DNA from: Pseudomonadota bacterium
Lineage (GTDB): Bacteria; Pseudomonadota; Gammaproteobacteria; Burkholderiales; SG8-39
Direction: 5' to 3'
Assembly: GCA_021848555.1 (NCBI GenBank)
Contig: JAJZUN010000042.1
Span: 1-11,760 of the forward strand
DNA length: 11,760 nucleotides
Both the position numbers and the translations under genes were made by a program. Below, in pieces: positions 7,660 through 11,760 of this stretch; the stretch's first letter is position 1; every line of letters starts with the position of its first letter. The notes below the pieces were generated by a model, which did not search any database, had not been told where the DNA came from, and was given only the letters and a program-made list of their open reading frames with translations.

Positions 7660-7941
7660 ATGAACATCGCCCAAGCGATCGAACACAAACTCGCGGCGCT
7701 GCAGCCCAAGCGCCTCGAGCTTACCGACGACAGCGCCCTGCATGCCGGACACGAGGGTGCGAAAGGCGGCGGCCATTTTTCGCTCACCATCGTGTCGCCG
7801 CAGTTCTCGGGCAAGAACACCGTTGCGCGCCACCGCATGATCTATGCGGCGCTCGGCGCCATGATGCAGCAGCAAATCCACGCCCTCGCGATCCGCGCCT
7901 ACGCGCCGGGGGAATCCGATGATTTTTCACAACCGCAGTAA
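7660..7941 (+). CDS. bolA: BolA family protein
   Basis: This 93-residue protein spans the single BolA domain (class II KH-like fold). Recognisable parts are the LHAGHEGAKGGGHF loop at 27-40, ARHRMIYAAL at 56-65, and the C-terminal IHALAIRAYAPGE with the near-invariant His74. BolA proteins bind monothiol glutaredoxins through a shared [2Fe-2S] cluster and, in E. coli, act as a transcription factor in stress and stationary phase. No glutaredoxin gene is in the window. The start is 7 bases after the yciB stop, with a weak GAG-type ribosome site overlapping that stop, and the prolyl isomerase follows after 16 bases. The order yciB-bolA-prolyl isomerase is one I associate with Betaproteobacteria. 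The exact BolA subtype is uncertain. Confidence 0.93.
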   Translation: MNIAQAIEHKLAALQPKRLELTDDSALHAGHEGAKGGGHFSLTIVSPQFSGKNTVARHRMIYAALGAMMQQQIHALAIRAYAPGESDDFSQPQ

Positions 7942-7957
7942 ATTTAGAGGAACAACC

Positions 7958-8758
7958 ATGCAGCCCACACTTTCCCGCCTGACACTGGCTCTGGCCATCG
8001 CGCTGACGCTACCCGGTCTCGCCCAGGCGCAGGCCGGCGCGGCAGGCGCCAAGATCGCGACGGTCAACGGCAGCGCCATCCCCAAGAACCGGGTGGATGC
8101 CATAGTGCGCGCCCAGGAGGCGCAGGGCCAGAAGGATACGCCCGAACTGCGCGCTGCGATTCGCGACCGCCTGATCACACTGGAAGTCCTGGCGCAGGAA
8201 GCCGACCGCAAAGGCCTCGGCAAGAGCGCTGATACCATCGCCCAAATCGCGCTGGCGCGCACCAATATCCTGGTGCAAGCCTTCCGCAACGATTACCTCA
8301 AGCAGCACCCGGTGACCGAAGCCGCGCTGAAAGCCGAGTACGAGAAGATCAAGACGCAGATGGGCGACAAGGAGTACAAGGCGAGCCACATCCTGGTGGA
8401 ACAAGAGGCCGAGGCCAAGGAAATCATCGAGAAGCTGAAAAAAGGCGAGAAGTTCGCGGACTTGGCAAAAACCTCCAAGGATCCGGGCTCCAAGGACCAC
8501 GGCGGCGACCTGGACTGGAACCTGCCGGGCGGCTTCGTCAAGCCCTTCTCCGACGCCATGGTCAAGTTGGAGAAAGGCAAATACACCGAAACGCCGGTCC
8601 AGTCCCAGTTCGGCTGGCATGTGATCAAACTCGACGATGTGCGCACGGCGAAGTTCCCCGATTACGACGAGGTCAAGCCGAAGATCGAGCAGCGCCTGCA
8701 GGAAACGATGTTCGAGAAAGCCGTGGCCGATCTGCGCGCGAAGGCCAAGGTCGAGTAA
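7958..8758 (+). CDS. Exported parvulin-type peptidyl-prolyl cis-trans isomerase
   Basis: The protein has 266 residues. A Sec signal peptide comes first: Arg7, a hydrophobic core at 8-20, and a likely cut after A24 or A26 in LAQAQA. A helical chaperone-like segment follows (about 30-130), then one parvulin domain at about 138-226, seen from KASHILV, FADLAKTSKDPGSKDHGGDLDW and QFGWHVIKLDD, and a helical C-terminus. It should catalyse prolyl isomerisation and assist folding of exported proteins in the periplasm. The build, with a single parvulin domain between helical arms, resembles the Bordetella Par27 group rather than two-domain SurA. ATG at 7958 is chosen because AGAGG lies 7 bases before it and the signal peptide then starts normally; a longer form from 7919 would overlap bolA. 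It is the last gene before a strong terminator. Confidence 0.93.
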   Translation: MQPTLSRLTLALAIALTLPGLAQAQAGAAGAKIATVNGSAIPKNRVDAIVRAQEAQGQKDTPELRAAIRDRLITLEVLAQEADRKGLGKSADTIAQIALARTNILVQAFRNDYLKQHPVTEAALKAEYEKIKTQMGDKEYKASHILVEQEAEAKEIIEKLKKGEKFADLAKTSKDPGSKDHGGDLDWNLPGGFVKPFSDAMVKLEKGKYTETPVQSQFGWHVIKLDDVRTAKFPDYDEVKPKIEQRLQETMFEKAVADLRAKAKVE

Positions 8759-8786
8759 GCCTGCCGTAAGTCAACGCAGATCGATT

Positions 8787-8818
8787 CCAGCGGGGGCGCC
8801 AGCCCCCGCTGGCGTTTT
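8787..8818 (+). terminator. Strong intrinsic terminator after the prolyl isomerase gene
   Basis: CCAGCGGGGGC (8787-8797) pairs perfectly with GCCCCCGCTGG (8802-8812), giving 11 pairs over a GCCA loop, followed by CGTTTT. It lies 28 bases after the stop at 8758 and closes the yciB-bolA-isomerase unit. The U-run is short, but the stem is very stable. Confidence 0.85.
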
Positions 8819-8894
8819 GGATACAGCGTTTCGAATGCTGTCGCATGCCACCGACAATACGGTTAACAACCGCGACGGCTTGTTTTTCTCACAA

Positions 8895-8944
8895 GATCGT
8901 CGATTGTGCACGGATGGCTTCTTATCCGTGGACAATCGACGATC
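8895..8944. repeat. Long imperfect inverted repeat (hairpin 1) upstream of yaeQ
   Basis: GATCGTCGATTGT (8895-8907) pairs with ACAATCGACGATC (8932-8944). After one G-G mismatch the stem continues with CACGGAT (8909-8915) against ATCCGTG (8924-8930), leaving an 8-base loop GGCTTCTT. That is 20 pairs with one mismatch. No U-run follows on either strand, so it does not look like an intrinsic terminator. Hairpin 2 starts one base later. Possible roles are a palindromic intergenic element, a protein-binding site, or an RNA structure in the yaeQ leader. Confidence 0.8.
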
Positions 8945-8945
8945 C

Positions 8946-8969
8946 GCGCGGACGGTCTTTCGTCCGCGC
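8946..8969. repeat. Perfect inverted repeat (hairpin 2) upstream of yaeQ
   Basis: GCGCGGACG (8946-8954) pairs perfectly with CGTCCGCGC (8961-8969) over the 6-base loop GTCTTT. It abuts hairpin 1 and lies 71 bases before the yaeQ start. There is no U-run. The arm sequence differs from hairpin 1, so the two are not copies of one repeat. The rest of 8819-9039 holds only a small 5-pair hairpin at 8860-8872 and no convincing promoter. Confidence 0.8.
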
Positions 8970-9039
8970 AACATCGCGGCTCTGCGACAAAGAGCGCGCA
9001 ATTCCAGTCACCAGGTATGGTCACAGCAGAGTAGACTCC

Positions 9040-9606
9040 ATGGCCCTCAAGGCAACGATATTCAAAGCCGAGCTTCAAATCGCCGACATGGATCGCAATT
9101 ATTACCACGACCATGCGCTCACCCTGGCGCGCCACCCTTCGGAGACGGACGAGCGCATGATGGTGCGCCTGCTCGCCTTCGCGCTGAACGCCAGTGATGC
9201 CTTGACCTTCGGCAAGGGCCTGAGCACGGACGACGAGCCCGACCTGTGGCAGAAAGACCTGACCGGCGCGATCGAACTCTGGATAGACGTCGGCCTGCCG
9301 GACGAGAAACGCATACGCCGGGCCTGCGGCCGCGCGCGGCAAGTGCTCGTCTACAGTTACGGTGGCCAGGGCGCCGCCATCTGGTGGGATCAAAACCGCG
9401 ACAAACTCGAGCGAAACCGGAACCTGACGGTGATCTCGGTGCCGATAGCGGCCAGCCAGGGGCTGGCGAAGCTGGCAGCGCGCAATATGCAGCTGAACTG
9501 CACCATCCAGGACGGCCAGGTCTGGCTCGGAGACGCTGCGGAGCGGGTAGAGGTGGACCGCACGTTCACCAAGATCGCGCCCGCTGAGGGAAGCTCCTGG
9601 AATTAG
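9040..9606 (+). CDS. yaeQ: YaeQ family protein
   Basis: This 188-residue protein is recognised as YaeQ by its N-terminus (MALKATIFKAELQIADMDR), the HPSETDERMMVRLLAFAL stretch at about 32-49, and the ELWIDVGLPDEKRIRRACGR region. The family has a PD-(D/E)XK nuclease-like fold, and the conserved acidic residues around ELWIDVG and the preceding glutamates fit that. Its biochemical role is unknown; the old link in E. coli to suppression of rfaH defects is genetic only. ATG at 9040 gives the family N-terminus and full length; the frame runs open to 8845 through the hairpin region, which I treat as non-coding. The ribosome site is poor (an AGAG run about 10 bases upstream). Its stop overlaps the stop of the opposite-strand gene by 4 bases. 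The leader carries two strong hairpins. Confidence 0.92.
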   Translation: MALKATIFKAELQIADMDRNYYHDHALTLARHPSETDERMMVRLLAFALNASDALTFGKGLSTDDEPDLWQKDLTGAIELWIDVGLPDEKRIRRACGRARQVLVYSYGGQGAAIWWDQNRDKLERNRNLTVISVPIAASQGLAKLAARNMQLNCTIQDGQVWLGDAAERVEVDRTFTKIAPAEGSSWN

Positions 9607-9872
9607 GCGTCCAGACCTTTCTTCAGCAATTCGGCCACCACTTCGTTCAAGCCGGTGTTGCGCTCCTGCGCCAGCGCCTGTATCTGCTTCACCAGATCGC
9701 CGTTGAGCTTGACCGCGAACGGCACCAGGCCCAGCGCCTGGTCGAGCTTGCGCTGTTCGCGCCGTTCCATGGCGGGTCCGGCGTCCTTGCCGAAACGGCC
9801 GGGCGTGCCAAAGCGGTTCACCCCGCCTTTGATTTTCAGCCCCTTGTTCTTTTCCAGGTCGGTTTTCTTCAC
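9603..9872 (-). CDS. Small protein with probable ribbon-helix-helix domain
   Basis: I do not recognise a named family. The 89-residue product has a basic, glycine-rich first half (KKTDLEKNKGLKIKGG, then FGTPGRFGKDAG), a charged patch (MERREQRKLDQ), and a C-terminal half that looks like one Arc/MetJ-type ribbon-helix-helix unit. In that half, strand VPFAVKLNG leads to helix DLVKQIQALAQER and then helix GLNEVVAELLKKGL. Such proteins dimerise and bind DNA through the strand, often as repressors or antitoxins. No toxin gene is adjacent, so an antitoxin role has no support here. The start is GTG at 9872 with GGGA about 10 bases upstream; a stop lies just beyond, so no longer form is likely, and the nearby ATG at 9880 is out of frame and stops at once. 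It converges on yaeQ with overlapping stops. Confidence 0.7.
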   Translation of the reverse strand: MKKTDLEKNKGLKIKGGVNRFGTPGRFGKDAGPAMERREQRKLDQALGLVPFAVKLNGDLVKQIQALAQERNTGLNEVVAELLKKGLDA

Positions 9873-9962
9873 GTCTGCATATCCCAGTCAATTAAGCAAC
9901 GTCACGCATTATCGCATCCATGCCATCATAGAGGGGGAGCTGCCAAATCCACCCCGGACTAT

Positions 9963-9976
9963 TTGACCCAGATCAA
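9963..9976. promoter_or_regulatory. FNR/ANR-type binding site upstream of ubiU
   Basis: TTGACCCAGATCAA matches the FNR/ANR consensus TTGAT-N4-ATCAA with one change. Its centre (9969.5) lies exactly 41.5 bases before a start point at about 10011 predicted from the TACAGT box, the class II activator position. Oxygen-limited activation of ubiUV by FNR-type regulators fits the oxygen-independent role of the pair. The site also lies 91 bases upstream of the opposite-strand small gene, but no -10 is suitably spaced on that side. Confidence 0.75.
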
Positions 9977-9998
9977 AGCCCACCGAGCGCATGACCTC

Positions 9999-10004
9999 TA
10001 CAGT
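9999..10004 (+). promoter_or_regulatory. -10 element of the ubiU promoter
   Basis: TACAGT matches TATAAT at four of six bases, including the key first TA and last T. It is spaced as expected for a class II FNR-dependent promoter from the box at 9963-9976. The predicted start near 10011 gives a leader of about 49 bases before the GTG at 10060. No separate good -35 exists, which is usual when an activator occupies that position. Confidence 0.55.
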
Positions 10005-10059
10005 ACTCACCCTATGCAATCCCAGATGCCCCCGCTGATCCCTTAGCGCGCCCCGAATC

Positions 10060-11064
10060 GTGTCCATTCCGGAATTAGTCTGCCCTGCCGGCAACCTGCC
10101 CTCGCTCAAGACCGCCGTGGATAACGGCGCCGACTGGGTCTATATGGGCCTCAAGGACGAGACCAACGCGCGCAATTTCGCCGGCCTCAATTTCGATGCC
10201 AGGGGCGCGGGCGAAGGCCTGCGTTACGCCCATGCGGCCGGCGCGAAAATGCTGCTCGCGATCAACACCTTTCCCCAGGGCCAGGCCGCGCCGCGCTGGC
10301 AGCGCGCCATCGATGGCGCCGCCGACCTCGGCATAGACGCGGTGATCCTCGCCGACGCCGGCCTGATGCGCTACGCGGCCGAACGCCACCCGCAATTGCG
10401 TCTGCACCTGTCGGTGCAGACCTCGGCCACCAACTACGAGGCGATCAATTTCTACCACGAGCGCTTCGGCATATCGCGCGCAGTGCTGCCGCGCGTGCTC
10501 TCGCTCGCGCAGGTCGCCGACGTGATCAGGAACACCCCGGTGCCGATCGAAGTGTTCGGTTTCGGCAGCCTGTGCGTCATGGTCGAGGGACGCTGCGCCC
10601 TGTCGTCCTACGTCACCGGCGAATCGCCCAACACGCGCGGCGTATGCTCGCCGGCCAAGGCGGTGCGCTGGGAGAAACACGGCGACGTCCTTGACGCCCG
10701 CCTGAACGGCGTGCTGATCGACCGCTTCCAGCCCGGCGAGAACGCCGGCTATCCGACCCTGTGCAAAGGCCGTTTCGACGTCGACGAGGAAACCTATTAC
10801 GCCATCGAAGATCCGTCCAGCCTCAATGCGATGGAGTTGTTGCCGCAATTGGCGAACATCGGCGTGGCGGCGATCAAAATAGAAGGCCGCCAGCGCAGCC
10901 CGGCCTACGTCGCCGCGGTGACGCGCATCTGGCGCGCCGCGATCGACAGCTACGCGAAAAGCCCGGAGCGCTTTTGCGTCCAGCCCGACTGGGCCAACGG
11001 CCTCGCGCGCGTGGCCGAAGGCCAGCAGCACACGCTGGGCGCGTATCACCGCAAATGGAAGTGA
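10060..11064 (+). CDS. ubiU: UbiU, oxygen-independent ubiquinone hydroxylation protein (U32 family)
   Basis: UbiU works with UbiV, and with the lipid-binding UbiT, to hydroxylate ubiquinone precursors without O2. The 334-residue product starts with the family signature ELVCPAGNLPSLKTAVDNGADWVYMGLKD. Four cysteines, Cys172, Cys179, Cys196 and Cys235, have exactly the spacing of the [4Fe-4S] ligands of E. coli UbiU (169, 176, 193, 232), shifted by three. It belongs to the U32 'peptidase' family but is better called a biosynthetic protein. IEGRQRSPAYVA near the C-terminus is also typical. The start is GTG at 10060; a stop lies 22 bases upstream in frame and no ATG gives a full N-terminus. I see no ribosome site. 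An FNR-type promoter precedes it. ubiV follows 27 bases after the stop. Confidence 0.95.
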   Translation: MSIPELVCPAGNLPSLKTAVDNGADWVYMGLKDETNARNFAGLNFDARGAGEGLRYAHAAGAKMLLAINTFPQGQAAPRWQRAIDGAADLGIDAVILADAGLMRYAAERHPQLRLHLSVQTSATNYEAINFYHERFGISRAVLPRVLSLAQVADVIRNTPVPIEVFGFGSLCVMVEGRCALSSYVTGESPNTRGVCSPAKAVRWEKHGDVLDARLNGVLIDRFQPGENAGYPTLCKGRFDVDEETYYAIEDPSSLNAMELLPQLANIGVAAIKIEGRQRSPAYVAAVTRIWRAAIDSYAKSPERFCVQPDWANGLARVAEGQQHTLGAYHRKWK

Positions 11065-11091
11065 GATGAAAATCAGCCGAAGGAACGCCAG

Positions 11092-11760
11092 ATGAAACTG
11101 GCCCTGGGCCCGGTGCTCTATTACTGGACGCGCGAAGTGGTGCAGGCCTTCTACGCCGGCGTCGCCGACTCGGCCGTCGACATCGTCTACCTGGGCGAAG
11201 TGGTGTGCTCGCGCCGGCACAACCTGCGCCTGGACGACTGGCTGGGCCTGGCGCGCGAGCTCGCCGCCAGCGGCAAGCAAGTCGTACTGTCCTCGCAGGC
11301 CCTGATCGAATCCGAATCGGACCTGAAGACCCTGCGCCGCATCGCCGCCAACGGCGATTTCACGGTCGAGGCCAATGAAATGGGCGCGGTGCGCCTGCTC
11401 GCGGGCCGCGTGCCCTTTATCGCCGGGCCGCACCTCAACATCTACAACAACGAAACGCTGGCCTGGTTCGCCGAACTCGGCGCGACCCGTTTCGTGCTGC
11501 CGCTGGAATTGTCGCGCGACACTCTGCGCGAACTGCAGGCCGCGCGCCCGGCCGGCATGCAGACCGAGGTGTTCGCCTACGGCAAGATGCCGCTTGCGTT
11601 CTCCGCGCGCTGCTTCACCGCGCGCCACCACGATCTGCCCAAGGACGACTGCCAGTTCCGCTGCCTGGAGGACGCCGACGGCCTCGCGCTCAACACGCGC
11701 GACAAGGACAAGTTCCTGACGCTGAACGGCATCCAGACCCAGTCGGCGCTGGTGTACGAT
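11092..11760 (+). CDS. ubiV: UbiV, partner of UbiU (3' end outside window)
   Basis: The frame is open from the ATG at 11092 to the window end, giving 223 residues of a family usually near 300. The start MKLALGPVLYYW is typical, with AAGGA 7 bases upstream. Cys39 (GEVVCSRRH), Cys174, Cys187 and Cys191 (ARC, then DDCQFRC) are visible. E. coli UbiV uses Cys39, 180, 193 and 197 to hold its [4Fe-4S] cluster; the spacing C-x12-C-x3-C is identical. UbiV forms a complex with UbiU and is needed for anaerobic ubiquinone synthesis. The 27-base gap to ubiU implies one transcript. A gene for the third component, UbiT, is not in the window and could lie just downstream. Confidence 0.95.
   Translation, partial: MKLALGPVLYYWTREVVQAFYAGVADSAVDIVYLGEVVCSRRHNLRLDDWLGLARELAASGKQVVLSSQALIESESDLKTLRRIAANGDFTVEANEMGAVRLLAGRVPFIAGPHLNIYNNETLAWFAELGATRFVLPLELSRDTLRELQAARPAGMQTEVFAYGKMPLAFSARCFTARHHDLPKDDCQFRCLEDADGLALNTRDKDKFLTLNGIQTQSALVYD

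Noticed and set aside
8922..8930. TTATCCGTG as a DnaA box
   Set aside because: It matches TTATCCACA only in its first six bases, is part of the hairpin stem, and no cluster of such boxes or replication gene is nearby.
8845..9039. N-terminal extension of yaeQ into the hairpin region
   Set aside because: The frame is open, but the ATG at 9040 gives the family's normal start, and the upstream stretch is dominated by inverted repeats with no coding character.
9925..9930. TATGAT on the minus strand as an FNR-driven -10 for the small gene
   Set aside because: It would place the FNR box at about -51.5, which fits neither the class I nor the class II position.
10075..11631. Open frame of 518 codons on the minus strand
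   Set aside because: It is antisense to ubiU and ubiV, whose iron-sulfur ligands are fully conserved; no domain is recognisable in the antisense product.

Overview
The window is high-GC bacterial chromosome with core genes closest in type to Betaproteobacteria; Nitrosomonadales-like is my best guess from gene content and order, not a demonstrated placement. I see no tRNA, rRNA, CRISPR array, insertion sequence or phage gene. Genes are dense, and no gene-free stretch exceeds 300 bases.

Layout. (1) Positions 1-5187, plus strand: a signalling operon entered part way through. It encodes a GAF-GAF-PAS histidine kinase (5' end missing), a single-domain receiver, and a receiver-PAS-GAF-PAS histidine kinase. 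Both junctions are ATGA overlaps, so the three proteins are probably translated together and form one phosphorelay. No output gene is visible. (2) 5306-6454, minus strand: a UPF0126/TRIC-type membrane protein with a likely terminator behind it, then an AhpD-like carboxymuconolactone decarboxylase-family protein. (3) 6590-8758, plus strand: methionine sulfoxide reductase B, the membrane protein YciB, BolA, and an exported parvulin prolyl isomerase, closed by a strong intrinsic terminator at 8787-8818. (4) 8819-9039: an intergenic stretch holding two adjacent strong hairpins in front of yaeQ. (5) 9040-9872: yaeQ, tail to tail and overlapping by 4 bases with a small minus-strand gene for a probable ribbon-helix-helix protein. 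(6) 9963-11760: an FNR/ANR-type box placed exactly for a class II promoter, then ubiU and the first 223 codons of ubiV, the pair for oxygen-independent ubiquinone hydroxylation. All eight iron-sulfur ligand cysteines are visible.

Taken together, the genes suggest a facultative or microaerophilic bacterium. It can make ubiquinone without oxygen under FNR-type control, and it also carries oxidative-damage functions (MsrB, AhpD-like). Several starts differ from the longest open frame: TRIC at 5917, AhpD-like at 6454, msrB at 6590, the prolyl isomerase at 7958, and yaeQ at 9040. I found no clearly new multi-gene system. The most worthwhile leads are the twin hairpins before yaeQ, the ubiU promoter, and the apparently leaderless yciB transcript.
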